Assembly: GCA_963693305.1 (NCBI GenBank)
Contig: OY855911.1
Coordinates: forward strand, 30,458,939 to 30,522,938
Direction of reading: 5' to 3'
Origin: Meandrina meandrites
Lineage: Eukaryota; Cnidaria; Anthozoa; Scleractinia; Meandrinidae
DNA length: 64,000 nt
Shown here: positions 11,314 through 21,647 of the stretch, piece after piece
Layout: every line of letters begins with the position of its first letter
Numbering within the stretch: position 1 is the first letter of the stretch
Translations under genes and position numbers: made by a program
The notes under the pieces: generated by a model
Databases searched by the model: none
What the model saw: the letters and a program-made list of their open reading frames with translations, nothing else
Told to the model about the DNA's origin: nothing

Positions 11314-14300
11314 TTGAAACATATCCTCTACTTCGTGTTTTGCGCTGTTTTCGTCTTCTAGCATTTTCGTCAAGTTATTTATTCTACAAAGAAATGCACA
11401 GGACAGGACATAATTTTAAAACAGTTATTAGTGAATCATAGTCAACTTATAAGTTCCATTTTAATGTTCTGTTTCTAGATACCAACATGATCAATTCGAC
11501 AGAATTCCCAGGGTCTGAGTTCTTTTTATAAAAGCCAGGGGTTTTTAAACCCCTGGCTTTTTACCATCAAACGATCTGGTTTACGCTTTAGAACAAACCT
11601 CTCGGCCTTGGTAATCTCGCTATCATGTTCAATTTCATCCGACAACTGTTAACCATACCACTTCAAGGACGCAATTAACATTCACCTTTGATTGAGTTCG
11701 TCCACTCTGTTTTTGTGTATCCTCGCTACTCTTGATGCTTCTGCCGCAGCTTTGCTCTCGCATTCTCGTTTTGTTTCCTCAATAGATTCCTGTCGACGTC
11801 TTTCAGCATTTTTCTAAGTAAAGTTGGAAGAAAAAATTAAACAAAAATTAACGTTAATTGATAACGTTTAATTTATAGTTCAAACATCATCCTCAAGTCA
11901 AAGAGTGGCGAGTGTCTGTGCATCGCCCCCCCCCCCCCTCCCCTCCCGCCCAAAATCAACCCATCCAGCCTGACATCCTTCGACTTGTGAGATAGGTATC
12001 CACGTTACATCAGCAGGACATATATGGTGGTTAGGGGGTGGGGGGGGGGGGGGGGGATAAGGAACTCATACAAAAGGGACTATGAGTTTTGTAGGAAAAA
12101 TTTGAATTATAGGAGACCAATCTAGGCATAGCTCAAGTGTTTTTGGGACCCCAAAAGTTAGTCTGATCGGTCTAGACCGTAAACACGCTATGACAGCGTT
12201 TTTGTAATACATACCCCTTAATTGATTCGTTTTTGCCCTGTTGTACAGTGTAATAACGTGTCATATTTTGCGCGTTCTTGTGACCTAATACGGTAAAATG
12301 GCGCAATAGTGGAATAATAATATTTCTTCATGACTGTGCAACTCAAAGCGAGACCGTGTCAGCTGAAAATATTTGGCATTTGTCCTGCACACCCTGAGAG
12401 AGACAAAATACGTAATTTCCACCCCTAAGCGAGATGACAAGCATCTCCCTCTGTTTGATACGAAAGTCCATCCGAGACTAGTAAATAAATAGTAATATTA
12501 CCCTTGCCACAGACAGTGCTTCACCAAGAGCTATTTCTCTCTGTAGTGCTGCTTCATTTCTTAGCTTTCTTGTGAGAGTTTCTGTAAGGTTTTTCATCTC
12601 TTCCTGTTTCTTTTTCTCGGCTTCTTCAGCTGCTTTCTGCAGAGCTGCATGCTTTTCATCCTGGGACCTTTCCCAAGCTGAGCGTGCACGTTTTTTCTCT
12701 GCGACCTCACACCTGTACTGAATTTCTGCCATTTGCTCCTCCGCTTGCTAAAATAAAATGTTGTTATACCATATTTTTGAGAGTTCAAATTATATTTAAC
12801 TGAACCAGGGCCTCAAAAGTAACACAACTACCAGGTAAAAATCAAATTTCTGTTTCAACAGAAATTTGATCAAACTCTTTTCTGTTTGATGAATGTTTGG
12901 TTCCAGAAATTATCTGCTGGGGTTAAAATTTATTTTTGGTTTAAAACTCTTCGAACCAGTTTGATTTTCATTTCCCATTGTTTCAGATTATGATAATGAG
13001 TATAAGACAATGAAAAACAAAAATCAAACTGGTTTGAAAAATTTTAAACCAAAGATAACAAAACCTAGAGGCCCTGTATGTTTTTTGGAACAACACAGTA
13101 ATCATTTAGATTAACAGAATGCTGATCTCTTAGGTAGGCAATACTTAAAATAGTTTAAACGAAATGTTCTAGTTTGTTTTGTACCAGCCTAGCTTCATTC
13201 AGGGCCTGTTCTCTCTCTTTATCCATTCGTTCTCTCAACTCATTTAAAGATTGCTTGAGTTCGGCATGTGCCTTTGCTTCAGCTGCAGCAACCTGGTATA
13301 GAGCAACAAACAATAAAACACAATCATCTGCTAATTATATTTACAGAAAGCATCATGACGAGAGGACAGTGGAAGGCACAGTGGCTTAATAGTTAGCATG
13401 CTGGGATCTGGATCAAGCGGTCTGGGTTGGAGCCCTGGCCAGGGTCACTGCATTGTGTTCTTGGGCAAGACACTTTACTCTCACAGTGCCTCTCTCAACC
13501 CAGGTATATATTGGGTACTGGCAGATTAATGCTGGTGGTAACCCAGCTGTGATGTACTAGCATGCCATCCAGAGGGGATGTAGAAGTACTCCTTCCCACT
13601 TCATACTGGAAAGCAGGATAAGCTCCAATAGTATGGACTACTCGGCCCAATGCAGACTAAATATTTTTTACCCTGATCATGAAGGGACAATAGAAAGGGA
13701 GATTTGGGTTTGAAATCCTATAAACAGACATGGCAGCTACAGTAGTTGACAAGGTAGCTTGGAGATGACGAGCAGCCCAGTTCTCCAGTAAAAAGAAAAC
13801 TGGATGATGATGACAACGATGAGGATGACAACGATGACAACCCTCCAAGTTAAGACCATTTTAGTCGCCATGGCGACTAAAATTTTGGAGCTGGTGACTA
13901 AATGGGAACCCATGGGAACCCCGTGAGCTTAATTTAGTGACTAAAATTTTTCACTGGCAACCAAACTTGAGCAGTCGGTGGCCAAATGGCCACTAAGGCA
14001 AAAAATAAACTTGGAGGGTTGGATGATAATGACAAACGCTGATCATGCATGGAATTACAAGGCTAAGGTTAAACTAAGGCCTGTATACATTACCATAAAG
14101 TCATTTTGCAACAGTAAAAAAAATTATCTAAAAACTGAAAAAACCTCAATGTAATTTTTATTAATGGGATTTGTGCTTTTCTTCAGAGCATTTAAACAGA
14201 GGAAGAATTGCGAATGTGAAGAGAGGTGCCTGTTTACTTGCATTGGGTTACTTACAGCATCTTGGACTGCTTTCTCTTTGTCTTCTCTCATGACTTGCTG

Positions 14301-15922
14301 AATTTCATTTAACAGCTCTGTTCCAATACCTACAGGTATGCACACGTACACAAAATAAAGCAAAGAAATTATTATTGCAAATTTAGATCTCCTGACTGTG
14401 CCTTCTTCTCTTATTTTTACTGTTTTATTCCAAAGCATCAGAACCCTGACTAATGATTGTGTTTTTTATTGCCATTAATCACAGCAGCTACATGTAAAAT
14501 GACAATCAACGAACTTTGAAAAAAAAACAGAAACAAACAAATCAAATTGGATCAAAATCTACCAATCAAAAACAAAAGACATGACCTTGTAAACCACTTG
14601 AAGAGAACTTCTATTTCATGAGATGTCAACTAAGATAACTGATCATCAAAGGAACACGTTGCCTCTCGTCAAGGGAAAACGTCAGGATTTTTGTCAGACA
14701 TAATTTTACCATAGTAAATGGTTTGAACTCAGGAGTATCAGTAGTTGGTATGGTGTGATCGTCCAGGTGAGAGTAGTTCTGAGAAGAACTGTTGTTGGTG
14801 ACTGTCGTTTTGACAACCTGTGCGGCAGTCATTTTCAGAGTCAAGTGAAAAGTTGTTGTCAGTTGGTGATGTTATAAGTCTGGTCCATTGAAACTGATTG
14901 GTCAGTTTAGCCGTGATGTTATTGGCTGTAAGACTCGTGTTGTAAGACTCGTGCTCGTACTGAGTGTCAGTGTTCAAACAAAACAAAACAAAGTCAATGT
15001 CAACGACTGTTACTCATGTACTCCCGGGTGTACTGTGGGTGTTGATAGGAAATGGCTTTTATGATTACCTTCGATGTGACTGTAAACAGACAGAAAGACA
15101 AACAAAAAGATTGGAGCCAGTCTTCTAAAGATGAAATACTCTTCTACCACATCTACACTGAACCGACATTCTTGGTAGCCTTTTACACTACACGAAATCT
15201 TGATACGTGCAGTGCCCTCCCAGGTCTCCTGGATATCACTTCAGGACTTTTTCGACATGTTTACTGAAAGCCCAGTGAAGAGGGTAGGGGAAAGCTGGCA
15301 GTGATTTTGACCTTAAGACTGAATTCGACAGACCATGTGCCTATCATGCGATGTGAAAATTGTCCTATCGAACAAGAGTTCAGTAATCGAACGTTCGATT
15401 GGGTTCGATTACCGATCATTCGGCAATTGAACATTCGATTGTGTTTGATTGGCAAAATTTTATTGTGAGTTCGATTACGTTCGATTGAGTTCGGCAATCG
15501 AACGATTGGTGTTCGATTGGGTTCGATTGGATACCCCGGGTATTTTATGTTTATTTCTTGAGTGAACAGCACTCTAGCTTGATCTCGGCCCGGTTGAGAG
15601 TCAGATCACGGCTACTTCAAAACATTGCTCCTGCATACTAAACCATTACTTTATGCAACATTCCCTTGTACACTTGAACTGGGAAATGACAACTTTTACA
15701 CCTCTGTTGAAATCGAGTTCGCTGATAACATGTTCTGGAACATTTTGCGGCGTAGATTCGGACGGGGATTTTAAGACTGGCAAAATTTACTTAAGAAGAG
15801 ATGCGAAGAAAATAATGTCTTTACTTACATACGATGTTGTTGTGTGTAACCTTTTGTGTTTTTAATGTTGTCCTGCCATTTAACATTTGTTCCAACGTTA
15901 GTAAGGGATTTGTAGATGCCAT
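11314..15922 (-). CDS. Coiled-coil protein gene, six exons (C6orf163-like?)
   Basis: Exons rebuilt from splice sites, all phase-consistent: 15922-15829 (ATG, starts MASTNPLLTLEQ, donor GTAAGT), 14329-14256, 13292-13185, 12747-12502, 11813-11686 and 11383-11314. They encode 240 residues so far, and the terminal exon is not secure. Apart from a short N-terminus the protein is one long, highly charged Lys/Glu/Ala/Gln-rich helix (for example QKAAEEAEKKKQEEMK and RRRQESIEETKRECESK), typical of a structural coiled coil. The charge pattern and an IG-x-x-LL segment near the N-terminus loosely recall vertebrate C6orf163. That identity is tentative. Introns hold a foldback, a SINE and a MITE. The start lies about 290 bp from a possible plus-strand exon at 16213, so the promoter might be bidirectional. 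Confidence 0.75.
11530..11562. repeat. Perfect short hairpin
   Basis: AAAGCCAGGGGTTT and its exact reverse complement are separated by 2 bases, inside an intron of the coiled-coil gene. Confidence 0.7.
12806..13075. mobile_element. Foldback element in an intron
   Basis: The ends CAGGGCCTC and GAGGCCCTG are complementary. Inside are a perfect 14-bp hairpin (ATCAAATTTCTGTT, 12840-12869) and larger arms sharing TTTGGTTTAAAA and ACCAGTTTGATTTT in inverted order. The CAGGG start hints at hAT, but no 8-bp duplication was found. Confidence 0.55.
13376..13625 (+). mobile_element. tRNA-derived SINE, copy 1
   Basis: A tRNA-like head has an A box (TGGCTTAATAGTTAGC) and a B-box-like GGTTGGAGCCC. It is followed by a conserved body, CTTGGGCAAGACACTTTACT then CTCACAGTGCC and CAACCCAGG. 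The same family appears in reverse at 30985-31205 and 52600-52783. Confidence 0.75.
13838..14021. mobile_element. MITE with CAACCCTCCAAGTT ends, copy 1
   Basis: The ends CAACCCTCCAAGTT and AACTTGGAGGGTTG are exact inverted repeats. The interior contains TTTAGTCGCCATGGCGACTA. A second copy at 51021-51238 interrupts a recombinase-like pseudogene. Confidence 0.8.
14745..14950. repeat. Interspersed repeat, copy 1
   Basis: Shares GTGTGATCGTCC-G-TGAGAGTA and GATTGGTCAGTTT with 30330-30425. The segment has short open frames on both strands but no known domain. It lies in the first intron of the coiled-coil gene. Confidence 0.5.
15370..15535. repeat. Degenerate GTTCGATT / AATCGAAC array
   Basis: At least ten copies of an 8-bp word GTTCGATT or its reverse complement, irregularly spaced, within the first intron of the coiled-coil gene. 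Confidence 0.65.
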
Positions 15923-16337
15923 CTTGATTTTTTGCGTCCATTCGTAGCTATGCGACCGCGACTTATTGGAAGTCCCAGTCTCTCTCTTACAGATCCATCG
16001 CTCTCGGGTCGGACGTCTTTATAGTATTTTTGACAGATCTTCATATAAGTTCTCCTTAGCAATCAGTTTAGCAGTAATATTTAACAGTGTCAAGTATATT
16101 ATCACCTCTGTGTTGAATATTTCGAATTTTGAATTCATGGACAGCCACAGTTTTCGCCGTTTTTCGTTTGATCTCGACATACCATCCATCAAACAAGTTG
16201 GCCGCCCGAGTTATGAACCGCGAAGAAGCCTTAACAATCCTGGCCCCAGCCACACGCAAACATTACACAGCACAGGTCTGTTCTATGCGGATACCTTTTC
16301 AGGTCCTAACGCTTACGTAAGCACATTACAAATAATA

Positions 16338-16493
16338 CAGTAAGGCTGATACTACGTGAAAAAGTGGACTGACCGCGCTGACGAGTCTTAAAAAGCAAGA
16401 AACAGCTGTCCACGGTTGCCACCCTGCTTTATCAGTTTTAGTCGTGTTGGTGTCTCGTTAAGTCTACTTTTTCATGTAGTATCAGCCTTGCTG
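16338..16493. mobile_element. Tc1/mariner-type MITE, 156 bp
   Basis: The terminal inverted repeat CAGTAAGGCTGATACTACG is matched by its reverse complement at the right end (one or two mismatches over about 28 bp). It is flanked by TA on both sides, as expected for Tc1/mariner insertion. Confidence 0.8.
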
Positions 16494-16741
16494 TATTGTT
16501 TGTGATGTGATTTCATTTTTGTAGTTCCTGGCTGCGTTAGCAGCACTGCTGTTTGCGGTCCCTTGCTAGTAGCGCTAGTAGTGGTTAAGACCTGTTGTGC
16601 TGTGTAAGAGATTGGTTGGGTGACCGGGAACACTGCCCCCCCCCCCCCCTCCCCCACCCTCCTTATAGAGTAAGAGTGAGAGTAAGAGTGAGAGAGCAGT
16701 ACATGCATGGGATACTGTTTATCGCCGGCCCTCCGCCTAAG

Positions 16742-16778
16742 TGCCTGCGAAGTTGAACTCAAGTCAACTTCGCAGGCA
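16742..16778. repeat. Perfect 15-bp-stem hairpin
   Basis: TGCCTGCGAAGTTGA and its exact reverse complement are separated by 7 bases. Nearby copies of GCCGGCGG suggest a degraded repeat. Confidence 0.7.
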
Positions 16779-16917
16779 TGCCGGCGGTAAAGACCTGCCG
16801 AATGATCTTTGTTGCCGGCGGCGCATGTTCTCATATGCGAGAACAGTATCTCAGGCAGTACCGGCGGCTAAGCAGGTAGGTCGGCGGCATATGAGAACTA
16901 AGTCGCCAATTGATAAA

Positions 16918-17004
16918 GACAGCACAGTTGTTCGTCAATTTTTGTTTTCTTCCAACGTCAAGGTACCTGAAAGAGAACACCGGAGATTCGCTTGAATTAC
17001 GAGT
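16918..17004 (-). pseudogene. Decayed duplicate of the lysozyme last exon boundary
   Basis: The acceptor region and first codons of the lysozyme last exon (17663 side) are repeated here. They share GACAGCACAGTTGTTCGTCA and AAGGTACCTGAAAGAGAACA. In this copy the coding part runs into a stop after about ten codons and the cysteine-rich remainder is missing. It is a partial, non-functional duplication just downstream of the real gene. Confidence 0.75.
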
Positions 17005-17415
17005 AAGAGTAAGTATCTAGTAAGTCCTTCTTTTCGTTTCTGTTTTATCTCAATAATATCTCAAACAAAACGGCAAAATGTTAAACAAAAAACTGAAACA
17101 ATAGATTTTATTGTTGGTAGAAAAAGTTTATGAAGGAAAAAGCGCCCTCCGTTTTGCACTTTTATTTATTACTTGTAAACAAATTTTCGTTCTCCCCTAT
17201 CACATACAATTCTTCCTGTATATAACGAGCTAACCTACTTTTTGCTGCCAATAATGCTGCATCGTCGCTGACACATTCTAATAGTGCTGTAATTTTTAGG
17301 GTCAATTGTGTCTTCTTAAGCTAATGGCCAATGCTATTTAGCGACTCGTTTTCATGCAAACAAACATACAAACTAAAAATCGCAAATACAGATTTTTCAT
17401 ATCAGCTGGTTCTCT

Positions 17416-20005
17416 TTAAGATAAGGGAAGCGCTCGAACGGCAGGCTGTCCTTCAGTCACGTGGCCATCACGTGCTCTGTAACACTGCCCATCTTGGCAC
17501 ACTGGGTAATCCGCAGGACAGCAGTAGGTGGGTACCGCGGGCGGTGGTGGGCAACAGACCGTGTATTGCTGTGCACAGCATTTGTTGTGCTCACAGCAAT
17601 TCGCCTTCGGAAAAGGACAGCACAGTTGTTCGTCAAAGGTTTTATCCTTAAATGTCAAGGTACCTGAAAGAGAACACCGGAGATTTGCGTGATTACGCGA
17701 GTTTATCCACCCCTCCCCACTCTCTACCCCTCTGTTAAGCAGGACACCTGAAGCCTGTTTTTCCACCTCTTAACTTGGATTTAATGTGAATATCTCGTTC
17801 GCGTTTCAAGCAATCCAAAAACTCTATGCTCATTTCACAAAGCTATGTGTAGCGGTGTTTTGTAAATTTTTGGGTGATTTTGGGGGATGTTTGTGTAGAG
17901 ATAGCTTTTCTCAAAGGATTTGTAAAATTTGGAGAAATAAGAAATATTTAAGATTTGATGTGATTTTAAAATTAGAATTTGAAGTTAAAAATTGGTAGAT
18001 GGACACCAAACAGTCCCCTGACAACCTGCGGGGCTCTTGCGTGGGGGTCAACTGTCTGGTGGCGTTTCAAAAATAATTTTCTTTCTTCTTTTCCTTCTTT
18101 AAACCTCTTAAACTTTCACTCAAATTCACGTTTACCCCCGCCAATAACAGAGTCGAGAACAAGCCTAAATTTTAGCTTCTACTGATACTTTCATTTCAGC
18201 AAAAAATCATCGGGCATTGATAGCACGTGTTTTAAAGTTTTTGTACTGTCAGTCACTTTTTTGTCTCCAAATACAGCGAATTGGGAATAAATGAAAACAG
18301 AATCATTTTAACTTAACCGTGTCAATTTATCTGACAAAATATAATGGACCTATTAATGAGTGTTTCCCATTTGTGGGATGGAACCGGTTGGGATGACCAT
18401 TCAATAGCGGTAAGGGTTTTTCATAAAATCAGCAAACCAACCGAAGGAGATGGCGCTTAACATTTGTAATTCCGTTTCCTGTTATTGTTTTGCGGTGATG
18501 GGAGATTGGAACTGGGAAACAGTGCAAATAGTAAGCAAATTTTCCCACGTTCCGTTTCGAACGGAAAAAGAGGAATACCTCTGGAGGTAAGTCCGCAATT
18601 TCCAACAGATTTTCCGGAACATTAGAGTTCCGTTAGACTTTCGACCGAAATTTCCGGAATTTAAGCACCCATTATTTTTTGGGAGCTAGGTTGGCTGGGA
18701 CGTCGAGAATAACAGAACCGAATAGGCAGCTTTTCGGATGAAAGAAAGGCACAGGTAGGTTTTCCGGGAAAGAAAATGAGAAGATATCAGGTATTATTTC
18801 AGCGAGCTTACTTTCAGTTTCGTTAAAGTCGTTTCGTTAATTATTAGACACTCCGTTGTTTAATTACAAAACACTGAACCGAAACCAAAGAATTGAGATT
18901 TTTCCTAAGACTAACTTCCGTTGATTCCACGAAGCACTCATTACCGGTAATTATTGAGTTGGGGTGACGAGACAAGATGATTTTAATTTAATTCAGTTCC
19001 CAAAACTCAAAAATTTGACTGAATTAGCCCAAACTGTTCCACATAGTTTTCTTATAACGCTTTGGTGGCGCATCAAGACAGCGCCCTTCCCATATAAAAG
19101 CTAGTTGATGACAACTTCGTTCCCAGGGCTTTTCCCTTCTTCGTGGGGTGCCCGACCGCCCCCACGAAAAAGGGAAAAGCCCTGGGAACGAGGTGGTTGA
19201 GTTGATGAGTTTTTTTAATTCTCATTACTTTGAGATTGCTTGACAGCGCACAAATGTAGAAGTTGATTACTCTTACGAAAATGAAAATGTCAAAGACGGA
19301 AGTAAACCGGAAGGATTCTGCCTTAATTTTCATTTTTATCTCACCTTTACAGCAAGTCTCCTGTGTTTCGCTGCCACAGCAGGCTGATGCCTGAGAGTCA
19401 CAGACTTGAGGGTATGGCTGGGAACAGCCGCATCCCTTTCGGACGATATTTGCGTCTTCCATGCAACGAGAACTGGCTTGCGTGCACCACAGGGAGACCG
19501 TCAAGTCATCACCAGCCGCCTTCCAGTATTGTACCGTTACGAGCTTTGCAAATGTTGTAAACTGAGCAAATCCAGGCCCACCAAAAGTAAAGGACATGTC
19601 GACCATCACATTCTGAACCGGACAGCAGAGGCTGTCGAAGGTCAATATCACTTTCCGGGCATCTTCGATGGCCGTCTTCAAGCTGATGTCCAACAGGTCT
19701 TCGATCTGCCCTTCGGTGAGGCAAGGGACGGAGGAACAATTACAAGGAACATTCCACTTGGTCACAGGACCGTTCACAAACTTGTTGTAGTCGGCTCCAA
19801 TCGACTCAAACACTTCTGGTGCGTCCTTGTTCCGCATGTTGTAGCCAACGCCTATGGTCTTGATGCCCTTAGTGTCGAGATAAACGCAGGCTTTCTTGCC
19901 TTCATGTCTTGTGATCATTGGCTTTGGATCGCATTGTTCCGCTCGAAAGCCTTGGAGAAAGATAACTAAAGATAGGGATAACAGAATGATCTCTTTTAAC
20001 TCCAT
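17416..20005 (-). CDS. Secreted T4 (phage)-type lysozyme with C-terminal granulin-like module
   Basis: Predicted extracellular muramidase (glycoside hydrolase family 24) cleaving bacterial peptidoglycan. Two exons: 20005-19345 and 17663-17416, phase-1 intron, 302 residues. Residues 1-22 are a signal peptide. The catalytic triad of T4 lysozyme (Glu11, Asp20, Thr26) is present with identical spacing: Glu35 in RHEG, Asp44 in YLDTKG, Thr50 in KTIGVG. Extra cysteine pairs (CNC, CC, WC...C, GCGC) suggest disulphide stabilisation for extracellular life. From about residue 201 a granulin-like Cys pattern follows (VCD...CC...TCC...LCCPFPKANCC...KCC...VCC) and then a second CC/C-rich tail. The intron contains a foldback. 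A paralogue lacking the catalytic residues lies head-to-head at 21648. The likely role is antibacterial defence or digestion of microbes. Confidence 0.9.
19119..19190. repeat. Foldback repeat in lysozyme intron
   Basis: The arms CGTTCCCAGGGCTTTTCCCT and the reverse complement enclose an inner inverted pair (TTCGTGGGG...CCCCACGAA). It is read through by an open frame but is clearly a small repeat. Confidence 0.75.
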
Positions 20006-21647
20006 TTTTCCTCGTTCGAACTCCGAGATGTCTATCGGATCGGTGTATCATTTAACAATTATCATTTTCGAAGTACATTTCCTTGTACCGCCTCGTTCTC
20101 ATTTATCACGCAATAAGTCACGAAACGGTGGCGGTACGGTGTTGTCACGGACTAAAACATGGACTTGTACTTCCTGCATTTCGTTCCAGTGCTATCTCGA
20201 CTTTTTGAAAGAATCCGGATATACAAAACAAACGAACAACAAAACATACATTTTATCGTATAAATGTTAAAAGTTAAAAAATTAATATAAATGAAAAGAA
20301 AAAAACTCACTCCTGCAATTTTTGTTTTTTTATCCTACATAACAGCGGGCCATCACTGTTTAAGGGCCTGTTTACATGGAGGTGGGGAATCCCGGGTAGG
20401 TGAGGTAACCCGCCCAGCCGTGGTCGAAAAATAGCTCGCGTTTACAGGCAATCTTGTCGCCCCGGGGTCCCGGGGTTAACTTCCTTGAGAAAATAGCGTG
20501 GCGTAGATTTCTTGTTGTTTTTTAGTTGTTGTTTTTTTTTCACAGCATGATTTTCGTTGGCAGAGACAACGTTTTTCGTTGCTTTGTGTTATCGACTGAT
20601 CTCTAAGTAGAGAAGAAGCGCGTGCTTCGATCGGGCCTTCACTTAAAGCATCACTTGAAATTTGAATACCTTCAGATTCTTCCTGATTGCCATCTTGATT
20701 GCGGCCTTCGACACTAAGCAGATGAACCCGGCGAAAAAGCTCCCCACGCTGATATCCTCGAGACTGAAACATGTTGTTGCGGTTCCAATATGGTGGGCGT
20801 TTGGTTGTTGGTTCGGATTTGGCGCGTTTTGGTAACATGAACCGACCCCGGGTAGGCGGGTTACCCCACCTTGAAACGTTTACATGGCAAAAAGCGACCC
20901 CGGCTGGGAGGGTTACCCTACCCAGCAGACCGGGCAACCCGCCTAGGCGGGTTACCCCACCTATCATGTAAACGCGATCGAGAAAAAATGAGAGTTTATA
21001 TGGAGAGGCGGGTTACCCCACCTAGGCGGGTTACCTCACCTGCCCGGGGTCCCCCACTTCCATGTAAACAGGCCCTAATTTCGTTGTGTTTGTTTGATCA
21101 CGGAGTCTTTCGAATTTATCTCCAGAGTCTAATTAACGGATTTCTTTGACAATGAATGTCTCCTTCTGGCTTACCTATTATCAAATTTTGATGAAAGAAT
21201 AATAATACTTCAGACAATTCTGTCGCAGTTTGTATGTTTATGCTGGGCGCGGCGTGAGAAAAAATTTATCGGGAGACAAATTAAATGTTTTGTCAAGCGT
21301 GAACGAAAACTGTAGCTTTGTGGGCGTTTGCTCAAGTGTCGTGTCTTCAATCTGTCTGGCTAATAATAATCTGTTAAGGAGGAGCGAAGTGAATTTATAC
21401 GTCAGCTCTTTCAAGTACAAGTCATCCAACAGATGTTAGAATGCATGATTAAGTGATTTTCAATTCCCAACAGCCCTGCGGCTCGCGCGAGTGGTGGGTG
21501 AAGTCACGCTTGAAATGACATGACATTTTGAGGTCGCTTTGAATTTTAGCGCGAGACAGCCATGTGCGAATTGAATATTATCGCTTTCCGAAAGCGATCG
21601 GATTGCTTTCAGTTTCATTTGTGTGTTATGGCTACTTTGGAATGAGT
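20006..21647. promoter_or_regulatory. Shared upstream region of the divergent lysozyme pair
   Basis: 1.64 kb separates the start codons of the two head-to-head lysozyme-family genes. Both promoters must lie here. About 0.7 kb is a Harbinger-like element, leaving roughly 350 and 570 bp of potential promoter on either side. No individual site can be assigned with confidence. Confidence 0.4.
20364..21075. mobile_element. Harbinger-like non-autonomous element, 712 bp
   Basis: The ends GGGCCTGTTTACATGGA and the reverse complement are flanked by TAA on both sides (TWA duplication, PIF/Harbinger style). The terminal regions are GC-rich and contain repeated GGCGGGTTACCCCACCT words. An open frame of 163 codons runs on the minus strand (20476-20967) with no recognisable domain, and its N-terminal third is encoded by the repeat. 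It lies between the two lysozyme-family genes. Confidence 0.75.

Larger units (their letters stand above)
15923..17415. other. Intergenic between coiled-coil gene and lysozyme
   Basis: Holds a Tc1/mariner-type MITE, a hairpin, a C-run near 16630 and a decayed exon copy (listed separately). At 16213 a plus-strand ATG opens 21 codons (MNREEALTILAPATRK...) ending at a possible CAG|GTCTGT donor. It could be the first exon of a gene divergent from the coiled-coil gene, but no following exon was found. Confidence 0.35.

Noticed and set aside
14811..14860. Hammerhead-ribozyme-like core (CTGA...GAAA order) in the repeat at 14.8 kb, minus strand
   Set aside because: The core bases are altered (CTGAAAA and CAAAAC) and stem II is poor. 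At most a decayed relic; not reported as an RNA.
19406..19969. 187-codon plus-strand frame
   Set aside because: Lies entirely opposite the lysozyme exon and has no recognisable domain.
20476..20967. 163-codon minus-strand frame between the lysozyme genes
   Set aside because: Sits inside a Harbinger-like element and is partly encoded by its repeat. Not called as a gene.
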